Source: Streptomyces griseorubiginosus | GTDB taxonomy: Bacteria > Actinomycetota > Actinomycetes > Streptomycetales > Streptomycetaceae | Direction of reading: 5' to 3' | DNA: 64,000 bases | Assembly: GCF_001514195.1 (NCBI RefSeq) | Contig: NZ_KQ948738.1 | Coordinates: forward strand, 1,469-65,468 | Shown: piece after piece, positions 25,203 to 33,686 of the stretch | Position numbering within the stretch: the first letter of the stretch is position 1 | How the letters are laid out: each line of letters opens with the position of its first letter | Made by a program: the position numbers and the translations under genes | The notes under the pieces: generated by a model | The model's input: only the letters and a program-made list of their open reading frames with translations | What the model was told of the DNA's origin: nothing | Database searches by the model: none

Positions 25203-26414
25203 GTGACCGACACCAGCAACGCCCGGCCCGCCGAGGGCGAGGCACAAGCACCGAGGCAGAGCCGGCTGCTCCGCCTGCTGCGCTACCTCCCCCTGATCGC
25301 TCCCGTCCTGCTGTGGGCCGTGCCCTGCTGGGTGCTCCTGTTCACCGGCCAGCACTGGCCGCTCCCCGTCACCGTGGCCGGCACCGCCCTGTTCGTCCTC
25401 GGGCTCGCCGCGATGCCGCTCGCGATGATGCGCGGCCACGGCCGGCGTCAGCAGGACCGGGCGGCGATCATCGGTGACACCCTGCTGGGCGGCAGCTGGG
25501 TGTTGTTCACCTGGTCCGTCCTGCTCGGAGTCCTGCTGCGGCTCGCCCTGACCGTGGCCGGCGTCGGCCAGAGCGAGGACCGGGCCCGGATCGTCACCTG
25601 GGCCGTGCTCGGCGTGTCCGCCGCGTTGCTCGCCTGGGGGTACGTCGAGGCCCGCCGTGTGCCCCGGGTGCGCCGGCTCGACGTGCCGCTCCCCCGACTG
25701 GGAGCCGGGCTGGACGGTCTGCGTGTCGTACTGATCACCGACACCCACTACGGCCCTCTCGACCGTGCCCGCTGGTCGGCCCGGGTGTGCGAGACGGTGA
25801 ACACCCTGGAAGCCGACCTGGTCTGCCACACCGGGGACATCGCGGACGGTACGGCCGAACGCCGCCGCGCCCAGGCCACCCCGCTCGCGACCGTGCGAGC
25901 CACGGAGGCCCGGGTCTACGTCACCGGCAACCACGAGTACTACAGCGAGGCCCAGGGGTGGGTCGACCTGATGGACGAGCTGGGCTGGGAGCCGTTGCGC
26001 AACCGCCATCTGCTGCTCGAACGCGGTGGCGACACCCTCGTGGTCGCCGGCGTGGACGACGTCACCGCCGAGTCCTCCGGGCTGGCGGGTCACCGCGCCC
26101 ACCTCGCCGGAGCCCTGGACGGCGCCGACCCCGAACTGCCCGTGCTGCTCCTGGCGCACCAGCCCAAGTTCGTCGACCGGGCGGCGGCGGCCGGGATCGA
26201 CCTCCAGCTCTCCGGCCACACCCACGGCGGGCAGATCTGGCCCTTCCACCACCTGGTCCGCCTCGACCAGCCGGCCCTCGCGGGTCTCAGCCGGCACGGT
26301 GTCCGCACCCTGCTCTACACCAGCCGCGGCACCGGCTTCTGGGGCCCGCCGTTCCGGGTCTTCGCGCCGAGCGAGATCACCCTGCTGGTGCTCCGCTCAG
26401 CGCAGCAGCGTTGA
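25203..26414 (+). CDS. Membrane-anchored metallophosphoesterase (YkuE/YaeI type)
   Basis: Calcineurin-like phosphoesterase of 403 aa. About four N-terminal hydrophobic helices (residues about 20-150) precede the catalytic domain, whose metal ligands lie in ITDTHYG, HTGDIADG, VTGNHEYY, LLAHQP and SGHTHGGQ, in the canonical order. The GTG at 25203 follows GGGAGGA at 25191; upstream frame to 24831 runs through the tandem repeat and is rejected. Related proteins act on membrane-associated phosphoesters such as lipid A intermediates or phospholipid derivatives; the substrate here is unknown. Confidence 0.9.
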   Translation: MTDTSNARPAEGEAQAPRQSRLLRLLRYLPLIAPVLLWAVPCWVLLFTGQHWPLPVTVAGTALFVLGLAAMPLAMMRGHGRRQQDRAAIIGDTLLGGSWVLFTWSVLLGVLLRLALTVAGVGQSEDRARIVTWAVLGVSAALLAWGYVEARRVPRVRRLDVPLPRLGAGLDGLRVVLITDTHYGPLDRARWSARVCETVNTLEADLVCHTGDIADGTAERRRAQATPLATVRATEARVYVTGNHEYYSEAQGWVDLMDELGWEPLRNRHLLLERGGDTLVVAGVDDVTAESSGLAGHRAHLAGALDGADPELPVLLLAHQPKFVDRAAAAGIDLQLSGHTHGGQIWPFHHLVRLDQPALAGLSRHGVRTLLYTSRGTGFWGPPFRVFAPSEITLLVLRSAQQR

Positions 26415-26440
26415 CTTGCGCGGTCCCTTGGGTGGGCGGA

Positions 26441-26526
26441 GTCCGTACACCGGAGGAGGTGGCGCGCATGGCCTCCGGTGCCCGCACTTGTCCGCACACC
26501 GGGGAAGTGGCGCGCACGGCCTCCGC
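26441..26526. repeat. Two-copy repeat resembling the RBS/start region of the MHS transporter gene
   Basis: Copies at 26441-26477 and 26490-26526 share CACACCGGRGRAGTGGCGCGC and GGCCTCCG. A third related copy at about 36263-36297 forms the ribosome binding site and start codon of the transporter gene at 36286. No gene starts at the two copies here. Confidence 0.7.
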
Positions 26527-26556
26527 AGCAGCGGGGTCGCTCCCACTTCCCCCACG

Positions 26557-26599
26557 GGCTCAGCGGCCCCAGCTCCACAACAGGCTCAGCGGCCCCAGC
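26557..26599. repeat. Direct duplication of the dhaK 3' end
   Basis: The 17-bp GGCTCAGCGGCCCCAGC, which includes the complement of the dhaK stop, is at 26583-26599 and again at 26557-26573, period 26 bp. Confidence 0.85.
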
Positions 26600-27590
26600 G
26601 CAGCGCGGCCGTCTGCACGGGTGCGTCCCACAGCCGCAGCATCTCCTCGTCAGCCCGGCAGAGGGTCACCGAGCAGCCCGCCATGTCCAGCGACGTGACG
26701 TAGTTGCCCACGAGCGCCCGCGCCACCGGCACGCCCCGGGCCTCCAGCAGCCGGGCCACCTCGGCGTGGAACCCGTACAGCTCCAGCAGGGGCGTCGCAC
26801 CCATCCCGTTGACCAGGGCCAGTACCGGCCCGTCGGCCGGCGGCAGCTCCCGCAGTTCCTCGAAGACGGCACCCACCGCGACCTCCGCGATCTCCCGGGA
26901 CGGCATCATCGCGCGCCGCTCCCGGCCCGGCTCGCCGTGGATCCCGACCCCGAGCTCCATCTCCCCGTCCGGCAGGTCGAAGGTCGGTCCTCCGCTCGCG
27001 GGAGTGCTGCACGCGCTGAGCGCCACGCCGAAACTGCGCGAGCACTCGTTGACGCGCCGGGCGATCTCGGCCACCTGCTCCAGGGGTGCGCCCGCCTCGG
27101 CGGCCGCCCCGGCGATCTTCTCCACGAACAGGGTCGCCCCGGTGCCCCGCCGCCCGGCCGTGTAGGTGCTGTCGGTGACGGCGACATCGTCATTGACCAG
27201 GACACTCTCGACCCGGACACCGTCCTCCTCGGCGAGCTCGGCGGCCATCTGGAAGTTCAGCACGTCCCCGGTGTAGTTCTTGACGACGAACAGCACGCCC
27301 TGCCCCGCGTCGACGGCGCTTGCCGCGCGCAGCATCTGCTCCGGGACGGGCGAGGTGAACACCTCCCCGGGACAGGCGGCCGACAGCATCCCGTACCCGA
27401 CGAACCCGGCGTGCAGCGGCTCGTGCCCGGAACCGCCGCCGGACACCAGCCCGACCCGGCCGCTCTCGCGCGCGTCCCGCCGTACGACCACCCGCCGTTC
27501 CACGTCCACGTCCAGGTCCGGGTGGGCGGCGGCCAACCCGGACAGGGCATCGGCGACCACGGTCTCCGGACTGTTGATCAGCATCTTCAT
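26586..27590 (-). CDS. dhaK: Dihydroxyacetone kinase subunit DhaK
   Basis: DhaK binds dihydroxyacetone covalently through a histidine; a DhaL (and DhaM or ATP) partner normally phosphorylates it. The 334 aa match a full DhaK. VSGGGSGHEP is the N-terminal substrate-loop motif; GVGIHGEPG carries the hemiaminal His, near residue 215. The ATG at 27590 follows GGGAGG. No dhaL lies beside it: downstream is the convergent metallophosphoesterase gene and upstream is the divergent glpF. The context is glycerol use. Its last codons are repeated downstream. Confidence 0.93.
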   Translation of the reverse strand: MKMLINSPETVVADALSGLAAAHPDLDVDVERRVVVRRDARESGRVGLVSGGGSGHEPLHAGFVGYGMLSAACPGEVFTSPVPEQMLRAASAVDAGQGVLFVVKNYTGDVLNFQMAAELAEEDGVRVESVLVNDDVAVTDSTYTAGRRGTGATLFVEKIAGAAAEAGAPLEQVAEIARRVNECSRSFGVALSACSTPASGGPTFDLPDGEMELGVGIHGEPGRERRAMMPSREIAEVAVGAVFEELRELPPADGPVLALVNGMGATPLLELYGFHAEVARLLEARGVPVARALVGNYVTSLDMAGCSVTLCRADEEMLRLWDAPVQTAALRWGR

Positions 27591-27632
27591 GGCACCTCCC
27601 GGGTGGAACCGGCGGCCGAGCCTCTGCCCCCT

Positions 27633-27686
27633 GTCCTCACGGAGTTCAAAGTCCTCACGGAGCTGAGGGTCCTCACGGAGCTCGGG
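27633..27686. repeat. Exact-period 18-bp tandem triplet upstream of dhaK
   Basis: GTCCTCACGGAGTTCAAA, GTCCTCACGGAGCTGAGG and GTCCTCACGGAGCTCGGG follow one another at 27633, 27651 and 27669. The first 12 bp are identical in all copies. It lies 43-96 bp upstream of the dhaK start. Confidence 0.85.
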
Positions 27687-28029
27687 CATCGCCGGACGGG
27701 CGGACGCATTCGCGATCGCACGCCCCACGACCAGTGTGCCGCCACCCGGTGGACAACCGCGATGCGTGCGCGCTGGCCCTCCGGGCAGAGAGGGGGTGCG
27801 GCCACTTCGGTCGGGCGGCCAGGGCGCCGTCGAAGCGCCGCAGGTCCTGGGAGCGCGCCCCCGTAGCCGTCTGCGCAGCACTTGCCCGGGATGACGGCGA
27901 CCGCCACCTGCCCTGCCAGGGATGACGGCGATCACCCCGCACCCCGCCCTCCGCCCTCCGCACCCCGCACCCCGCACCCCGCAATCGCATGCCTCTGGCG
28001 TCCCGCACGCGCATACCTGCGGCCGGTCA

Positions 28030-28035
28030 TACAAT
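28030..28035 (+). promoter_or_regulatory. Probable -10 element for the glp operon
   Basis: TACAAT sits in an AT-rich patch 62 bp before the glpF ATG. A convincing -35 hexamer is not seen at 17-18 bp, so an activator or a repressor-controlled weak promoter is possible. Confidence 0.4.
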
Positions 28036-28096
28036 GATTTTTGAAGGCTCGGGGCAGTCGACAGCCGACCTTCGGGCCGGCGGGAAGCGGGCACCC

Positions 28097-28945
28097 ATGG
28101 CTGAGCGACTCAAGAGATCAGGACTGGTCGGCGAGCTTTCAGCGGAATTCGCCGGCACGATGATCCTCATCCTCTTCGGTTGTGGCGTGGTGGCTCAGGT
28201 GGTCGCCGGCGGGGCCCTCACCAATCCCGCGGGCGGCCTCGGAAACCACGACAGCATCGCCTGGGCCTGGGGCCTCGGCGTCACCCTCGGTGTGTACGTC
28301 GCGGCGAGGCTGAGCGGTGCGCACCTCAATCCCGCGGTGACCCTGGCGCTGGCGGCGTTCAAGGGGTTCCCGTGGAGCAAAGTGGCTCCCTACGCGCTGG
28401 CCCAGACAGCCGGCGCCTTCGTGGCAGCCCTGATCGTCCGGTGGAACTACACCGAGGCGCTCGCGAAGGCGGATCCCACCCACACGATCAAGACGCAGGG
28501 CGTCTTCTCCACGCTGCCCGCGAACGGCAACCCGAATCTGCCGGTCCACGAATGGGGCGCATTCCGCGACCAGGTCATCGGCACCGCGATCCTGCTGCTG
28601 CTGATCCTGGCGGTCACGGACCTGCTCAACACGCCCCCCGGCGCCAACCTGGCACCGTTCATCGTCGGTCTGATCGTCGTGGCCATCGGTATGGCCTGGG
28701 GTACCAACGCGGGTTACGCGATCAACCCGGCACGCGACTTCGGTCCACGGCTGGCCAGCTTCCTCACCGGGTACGGCGGAGCGTGGCGAGATCAGTACGG
28801 GAACTTCTACTTCTGGGTGCCGATCGTCGGTCCGGTGGTCGGAGGCCTGCTGGGAGCGGGCCTGTACAAGGTCTTCATCGGCCGGTTCCTGCCGAACGCC
28901 GAGCCGGAGCCCCCGGGACGGGTCCCGGCCCCGGACGAGAACTGA
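28097..28945 (+). CDS. glpF: Glycerol facilitator (MIP/aquaporin family)
   Basis: Membrane channel of 282 aa for glycerol entry. The two half-helix motifs are HLNPAVT and INPARDFGPR; the Asp after NPAR is typical of glycerol-permeable members. Six membrane helices fit the family. The ATG at 28097 gives MAERLKRSG; an in-frame ATG about 22 codons upstream (MIFEGSGQ) directly follows the -10-like TACAAT and is less likely. First gene of glpF-glpK-glpD, matching the Streptomyces gylCAB order. No GylR-type regulator gene is adjacent in this window. Confidence 0.93.
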   Translation: MAERLKRSGLVGELSAEFAGTMILILFGCGVVAQVVAGGALTNPAGGLGNHDSIAWAWGLGVTLGVYVAARLSGAHLNPAVTLALAAFKGFPWSKVAPYALAQTAGAFVAALIVRWNYTEALAKADPTHTIKTQGVFSTLPANGNPNLPVHEWGAFRDQVIGTAILLLLILAVTDLLNTPPGANLAPFIVGLIVVAIGMAWGTNAGYAINPARDFGPRLASFLTGYGGAWRDQYGNFYFWVPIVGPVVGGLLGAGLYKVFIGRFLPNAEPEPPGRVPAPDEN

Positions 28946-28948
28946 CCG

Positions 28949-28985
28949 GCTCCCGGGGTGGCCGGGCTCCGGCTGCCCCGGGAGC
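28949..28985. terminator. Hairpin in the glpF-glpK gap
   Basis: GCTCCCGGGG (28949-28958) pairs with CCCCGGGAGC (28976-28985), 17-nt loop. It ends about 5 nt before the glpK RBS, so it may tune read-through or mRNA stability. Confidence 0.6.
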
Positions 28986-29007
28986 GCCCTAGGAGAGGCG
29001 GCATCCC

Positions 29008-30525
29008 ATGGCGGACTTCGTCGGCGCGGTGGACCAAGGGACCACCAGCACCCGTTTCATGATCTTCGACCATGCCGGCAACGAGGTGGCGCGGCACCAG
29101 CTGGAGCACTCACAGATCCTCCCGCGCTCGGGGTGGGTCGAACACGATCCGGTGGAGATCTGGGAGCGCACCAACTCGGTGATCCAGACGGCGCTCCGGA
29201 ACGGCAACCTCTCGGCGGAGGACCTGGCGGCCATCGGCATCACCAACCAGCGGGAGACGACGGTCGTCTGGGACCCGCGCAACGGCCGCCCGTACTACAA
29301 CGCGATCGTCTGGCAGGACACCCGTACGGACTCCATCGCGGCAGCGCTGGACCGCTCGGGCCAGGGCGACGTCATCCGCCGCAAGGCGGGACTGCCACCG
29401 GCCACGTACTTCTCCGGCGGCAAGATCCAGTGGATCCTCGAGAACGTCGACGGAGTGCGTGAGGCGGCCGAGCAGGGCCATGCCCTCTTCGGCAACACCG
29501 ACGCCTGGGTGCTGTGGAACCTCACCGGCGGCCCCGACGGCGGCGTCCACGCGACCGACGTGACCAATGCCAGCCGCACCATGCTGATGGATCTGGAGAC
29601 CCTCGACTGGGACGACGAGTTGCTGGGCTTCTTCGGCGTTCCCCGGGCGATGCTGCCGACCATCAACCCGTCCTCCCACCGGGAGGCGTTCGGACAGACC
29701 CGTACGTCCCGCCCTCTGCGGGCGGCCATCCCCATCACCGGTGTGCTCGGCGACCAGCAGGCGGCGACGGTCGGACAGGTCTGCTACGCCCCCGGCGAAG
29801 CCAAGAACACCTACGGCACCGGCAACTTCCTGGTGCTCAACACCGGCACGGAGCTGGTGCGGTCCCAGCACGGCCTGCTGACCACCGTGGCCTACCAGTT
29901 CGGCGACAGCCCGGCGATCTACGCCCTCGAAGGCTCCATCGCCGTCACCGGCTCCGCCATCCAATGGCTCCGCGACCAGCTGAAGATCATCAGCGATGCC
30001 GCGGAGAGCGAACGCCTGGCGCTCACCGTCGACGACAACGGCGGGATCTACTTCGTGCCCGCCTTCTCCGGCCTGTTCGCCCCGTACTGGCGTTCCGACG
30101 CCCGCGGCGCGATCGTCGGCCTCGCCCGGTACAACGACAACGGCCACCTGGCGCGGGCCGCCCTGGAAGCCATCTGCTACCAGAGCCGCGACGTGGTGGA
30201 GGCCATGGAGCAGGACTCCGGCGTCCACCTCGACGTGCTCAAGGTCGACGGCGGCGTGACGGCCAACGACCTGTGCATGCAGATCCAGGCCGACGTCCTC
30301 GGCGTCCCGGTCAGCCGCCCGGTCGTCGCCGAGACCACCGCGCTCGGCGCCGCCTACGCCGCCGGTCTGGCCACCGGTTTCTGGCAGGACACGGACGAAC
30401 TGCGCACCCACTGGCAGGAGTCCAAGCGCTGGGAGCCCCAGTGGTCCGAGGAACAGCGCGCGGAGGGATACGCGGGCTGGAAGAAGGCGGTGGAGCGGAC
30501 GCTCGACTGGGCCAAGGTCGAATAG
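29008..30525 (+). CDS. glpK: Glycerol kinase
   Basis: ATP-dependent conversion of glycerol to sn-glycerol-3-phosphate in the cytoplasm. The 505 aa match GlpK. FGGY-family features: DQGTTSTRFMIFD (phosphate-1 loop), GITNQRETTVVWD, GTGNFLVLNTG, and the C-terminal ETTALGAAYAAGLATG. The ATG at 29008 follows AGGAGAGG. It lies 62 bp after glpF across a hairpin and 166 bp before glpD. The channel, kinase and dehydrogenase together turn glycerol into dihydroxyacetone phosphate. Confidence 0.96.
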   Translation: MADFVGAVDQGTTSTRFMIFDHAGNEVARHQLEHSQILPRSGWVEHDPVEIWERTNSVIQTALRNGNLSAEDLAAIGITNQRETTVVWDPRNGRPYYNAIVWQDTRTDSIAAALDRSGQGDVIRRKAGLPPATYFSGGKIQWILENVDGVREAAEQGHALFGNTDAWVLWNLTGGPDGGVHATDVTNASRTMLMDLETLDWDDELLGFFGVPRAMLPTINPSSHREAFGQTRTSRPLRAAIPITGVLGDQQAATVGQVCYAPGEAKNTYGTGNFLVLNTGTELVRSQHGLLTTVAYQFGDSPAIYALEGSIAVTGSAIQWLRDQLKIISDAAESERLALTVDDNGGIYFVPAFSGLFAPYWRSDARGAIVGLARYNDNGHLARAALEAICYQSRDVVEAMEQDSGVHLDVLKVDGGVTANDLCMQIQADVLGVPVSRPVVAETTALGAAYAAGLATGFWQDTDELRTHWQESKRWEPQWSEEQRAEGYAGWKKAVERTLDWAKVE

Positions 30526-30575
30526 GTTCCGGCCGGGAGCGACCGAAGGGGGCCGCCGGCGCCGCGTGCACCGGC

Positions 30576-30676
30576 CGCCCCCGCACCCGCACCCGCACCC
30601 GCCCCAGCAGTCGCACCCGCTCCCGCTCCCGCTCCCGCACCCACCCCATCACCCGCTCCTGCACCCGCACCCGCTG
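30576..30676. repeat. CCCGCA/CCCGCT hexanucleotide tract between glpK and glpD
   Basis: About 100 bp of degenerate hexamers (CCGCACCCGCACCCGC, CCCGCTCCCGCTCCCGC) end just before the glpD RBS. It is strongly strand-asymmetric (C-rich, almost no G runs). Confidence 0.8.
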
Positions 30677-30691
30677 CACGAGGAGAAGACC

Positions 30692-32404
30692 ATGGCGAAC
30701 CCGGTGGCCCTCTCGCCCGAGGCACGCGCGGAGGCTCTCCACCGACTGGGAGAGAAGGAGCTCGACGTCCTCGTCGTCGGGGGCGGCGTGGTGGGCGCCG
30801 GCGCGGCCCTGGACGCGGCCACCCGTGGCCTGCGAGTCGGCCTCGTCGAAGCCCGGGACTGGGCCTCGGGCACGTCCAGCCGCTCCAGCAAGCTCATCCA
30901 CGGCGGTCTGCGCTACCTGGAGATGCTGGACTTCCGGCTCGTCGCCGAGGCCCTGAAGGAACGCGGACTCCTGCTTCAGGTCCTGGCTCCGCATCTGGTG
31001 CGTCCGGTGCCGTTCCTCTACCCCCTGCAACACCGGATCCGGGAGCGGCCTTACGTCGGCGCCGGCGTGCTGCTGTACGACACCATGGCCACGGCCTCCG
31101 GCACCTCCAGAGGCCTGCCCCACCACCGCCATCTGCTCAAGCGCCGAGCCCTGCGCGAGGCGCCCGCGCTGCGCTCCGACGCCCTGGTCGGCGCGATCCA
31201 GTACTGGGACGCCCAGGTCGACGACGCCCGGCACACCCTGTTCCTCGTCCGCACGGCCGTCGCCTACGGAGCGCTGGCCGCCAACCGCACCCGGGTCAGC
31301 CGCTTCCTGCGGCAGGGCGAGCGGGTGGTGGGAGCCGTGGTCACGGATCTGGAGACGGGCGACGAGACGGAGGTGCGGGCCAAGCAGGTCATCAACGCGA
31401 CCGGCGTGTGGACCGACGACACCCAGTCCCTCGCCGGTACACGGGGCCAGTTCCACGTCCGCGCCTCCAAGGGCGTACATCTGCTGGTCCCCCGCGACCG
31501 GATCAACTCCCGCACCGGGCTGATCCTCCGCACCGAGAAGAGCGTCCTGTTCGTCATCCCCTGGGGACGGCACTGGATCATCGGGACCACCGACACCGAC
31601 TGGACACTCGACAAGGCCCATCCCGCCCTCAGCTCCAAGGACGTCACCTATCTGCTGGACCACGTCAACAGCGTCCTGGCGACGCCGCTGGCTCCGGAGG
31701 ACGTCGAAGGCGTCTACGCCGGTCTGCGTCCCCTCCTGTCCGGCGAGGCCGCGGAGACCAGCAAACTGTCCCGTGAGCACCTGGTCGCCCACCCGGTCCC
31801 CGGTCTCGTCGTGGTGGCCGGCGGCAAGTACACGACCTATCGGGTGATGGCCAAGGACGCGGTCGACGAGGCGGCCCGCGGCCTGGACGAGAAGGTGCCC
31901 GACTGTGTCACACAACGCGTTCCGCTGCTCGGCGCCGACGGCTACCCGGCCCTCTGGAACTCCCGCCACATCCTCGCCGAGCGCTCCGGGCTGCATGTCG
32001 CCCGCATCGAGCACCTGTTGAACCGCTACGGCTCCCTGGTGCACGAGCTGCTCGCCCTGGTCGCGGCCGACTCCTCGCTCGGCGCCCCGTTGCCGAGCTC
32101 CGACGACTACCTGCGGGTCGAGGCGGTGTACGCGGTGACCCATGAGGGAGCCCGCCACCTGGAGGACGTGCTCGCCCGTCGTACCCGGATCTCCATCGAG
32201 TCCTGGGACCGAGGTGTGGACGCGGCGCGGACCGTGGCGGACCTGATGGCGCCTCACCTGGGGTGGGACCAGGCGCACCGGGACCGTGAGGTCAACCACT
32301 ACCTGAAGCGAGTGGCCGCCGAACGCGAGGCCCAGCAGCAGCCGGACGACCAGACCGCCGACGCGGTACGGCTCGGCGCCCCCGACATCATCCCGGTGCA
32401 CTGA
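30692..32404 (+). CDS. glpD: FAD-dependent glycerol-3-phosphate dehydrogenase
   Basis: Membrane-associated flavoenzyme oxidising glycerol-3-phosphate to dihydroxyacetone phosphate and passing electrons to quinone. The FAD motif VVGGGVVGAGAALDAATRG is at about residues 28-46. SSRSSKLIHGGLRYLE is the second conserved DAO motif and the C-terminal domain is present. Length 570 aa is typical. The ATG at 30692 follows GAGGAGAAG. It is the last gene of the glp operon; the hexamer tract precedes it. I see no strong terminator after it. Confidence 0.95.
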   Translation: MANPVALSPEARAEALHRLGEKELDVLVVGGGVVGAGAALDAATRGLRVGLVEARDWASGTSSRSSKLIHGGLRYLEMLDFRLVAEALKERGLLLQVLAPHLVRPVPFLYPLQHRIRERPYVGAGVLLYDTMATASGTSRGLPHHRHLLKRRALREAPALRSDALVGAIQYWDAQVDDARHTLFLVRTAVAYGALAANRTRVSRFLRQGERVVGAVVTDLETGDETEVRAKQVINATGVWTDDTQSLAGTRGQFHVRASKGVHLLVPRDRINSRTGLILRTEKSVLFVIPWGRHWIIGTTDTDWTLDKAHPALSSKDVTYLLDHVNSVLATPLAPEDVEGVYAGLRPLLSGEAAETSKLSREHLVAHPVPGLVVVAGGKYTTYRVMAKDAVDEAARGLDEKVPDCVTQRVPLLGADGYPALWNSRHILAERSGLHVARIEHLLNRYGSLVHELLALVAADSSLGAPLPSSDDYLRVEAVYAVTHEGARHLEDVLARRTRISIESWDRGVDAARTVADLMAPHLGWDQAHRDREVNHYLKRVAAEREAQQQPDDQTADAVRLGAPDIIPVH

Positions 32405-32516
32405 GTTCACTCTGAGTTCGGGGACAAGAGAGTCTCACCGAAGCGTGCAACCGTATGACCCTCGCATATGTCTCATACTGTGACCATCAGTCCCCGACGT
32501 CTCATAGGGGGGCGTC

Positions 32517-33020
32517 ATGCATACCCGCCACCGCCTCATGGCCACTACCGCGAGCGCACTCCTGCTGGCCGGCACCGCGGCGTCGACCTCTGCCGCCGCC
32601 ACGTCCTCGGCACCGGCCACGAGTCTCGTGGTCAACGCCAGGATCGCCGGTCACTGCTCCTACGACAGGGTCGTCATCGACGTGAAGGGCAAACTGCCGC
32701 CGGCCACCGTCAAGCGTGTCAAGGAACTCCGCTACGACAGCTCCGGGAAGAAGGTCCCGCTGGCCGGGAAGTACTTCCTGGAGATCAAGCTCTCCCCCGC
32801 AGCAGCCCACGACGACGCGGGCAGGAACGTCTACAAGGGCCCGCGCCTGATCAAGCTGAATCTGCCGAAACTCAAGGGCTTCGCACTGACCGGCGACTTC
32901 GAGGGCGTCGTCACCTTCGGGGCCGCGTTCAACAGCAAGCCCTCCTACACGACGAAGCAACTACACCGCCCCGAACGCTTCGTCCTCGACATCGCCCACC
33001 ACAACACCTGCCGTTCCTAG
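32517..33020 (+). CDS. Secreted AMIN-like domain protein
   Basis: Small exported protein of 167 aa. The signal peptide runs to the ASTSAAA region (about residue 27). The mature part resembles the AMIN-like domain found in actinobacterial exported proteins: VIDVKGKLPP, the central LEIKLSPAAAHDDAGRNVYKG stretch (in pieces) and C-terminal RFVLDIAHH. AMIN domains bind cell wall or direct localisation, but the role of this version is unknown. Two Cys (in GHCSYD and the C-terminal NTCRS) may form a disulfide. The ATG at 32517 follows AGGGGGG. It is convergent with an I36-like gene across a hairpin. Confidence 0.72.
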   Translation: MHTRHRLMATTASALLLAGTAASTSAAATSSAPATSLVVNARIAGHCSYDRVVIDVKGKLPPATVKRVKELRYDSSGKKVPLAGKYFLEIKLSPAAAHDDAGRNVYKGPRLIKLNLPKLKGFALTGDFEGVVTFGAAFNSKPSYTTKQLHRPERFVLDIAHHNTCRS

Positions 33021-33078
33021 CACCGAGGTACACCGAAGCCGCGCCGTACGGGATCAGCCCGGTAGTCGGCGAGAACGG

Positions 33079-33113
33079 GACCGCCGGGACCGGTGTGGTC
33101 CGGCCCGGCGGTC
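33079..33113. terminator. Bidirectional hairpin terminator
   Basis: GACCGCCGGG (33079-33088) pairs with CCCGGCGGTC (33104-33113). It lies between the convergent AMIN-like and I36-like genes. Confidence 0.75.
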
Positions 33114-33135
33114 GTTCCCCCGTGGCGAAGGACCG

Positions 33136-33504
33136 CTACGGCCGGTTCAGGGTGATGGAGTTGACCGGCGTGAGGTTCTCGTACGTCCAATCGTCCTGGA
33201 AGAGGGTCTCGTAGCAGTTGGTGCCGCCGTAGTTGTAGCAGAGGCTGGCGGTGGCGCCGCCGTACTGGTTGTTGAGGACCCAGTGGTCCCCGTACTGGTT
33301 CCTCAGGTTGTGGTAGCCGTAGCTGGAGTACTGGACCGTCGGGTGCGGGTCGTCGAAGGGTTCGACACCCTGGGCCCAGATACACACGTTGCCGGACCTG
33401 CATCCGTACACCGTGTCGTCGCCGGCCTGGGCGGTACCGCTCATCACCACCATTGCCGTGGCAGCGGTCGCGAACGCGGCGGCGGCACTCATCACCTTGC
33501 GCAT
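33136..33504 (-). CDS. Secreted peptidase inhibitor I36-like protein
   Basis: Exported protein of 122 aa. The signal peptide ends near GTAQA (about residue 27). The mature part begins with GCRSGNVCIWAQG, the Cys-pair start typical of family I36 (SMI-type) inhibitors and related crystallin-fold proteins, and has two more Cys (ASLCYNYGGTNCYE). The Tyr/Asn-rich body fits a beta/gamma-crystallin fold. The ATG at 33504 gives the correct signal peptide; upstream frame to 33681 is rejected. It is divergent from the AraC gene (182 bp). A second I36-like gene lies at 35529. Confidence 0.7.
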   Translation of the reverse strand: MRKVMSAAAAFATAATAMVVMSGTAQAGDDTVYGCRSGNVCIWAQGVEPFDDPHPTVQYSSYGYHNLRNQYGDHWVLNNQYGGATASLCYNYGGTNCYETLFQDDWTYENLTPVNSITLNRP

Positions 33505-33686
33505 GTTTCCCCCTGGCGGGTGGCCTGCATAGTCGCAGGCAGAGCTTCGAGTCGACGGGAGCGGATGCGGTGATCCCCTCATCCGCTCACGAGTTGCAGC
33601 CCGGCTGACCGAGCAGCTCCTAGCCTTCAGGGCCGAGCGCCGGGAGTCTTGTACGAAGACGCAATCGCAGCGGAGGAACATCAGCA

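Larger units (their letters stand above)
27591..28096. other. 506-bp divergent regulatory region between dhaK and glpF
   Basis: It contains an 18-bp tandem triplet (27633-27686), two copies of GGGATGACGGCGAYCRCC (about 27888 and 27918), a CCCGCAC/CCTCCGC low-complexity run (27935-27985) and a TACAAT -10-like hexamer (28030-28035). No gene is supported. Confidence 0.7.

Noticed and set aside
27989..28096. 36-codon upstream extension of glpF
   Set aside because: It spans a promoter-like TACAAT and does not match the aquaporin N-terminus.
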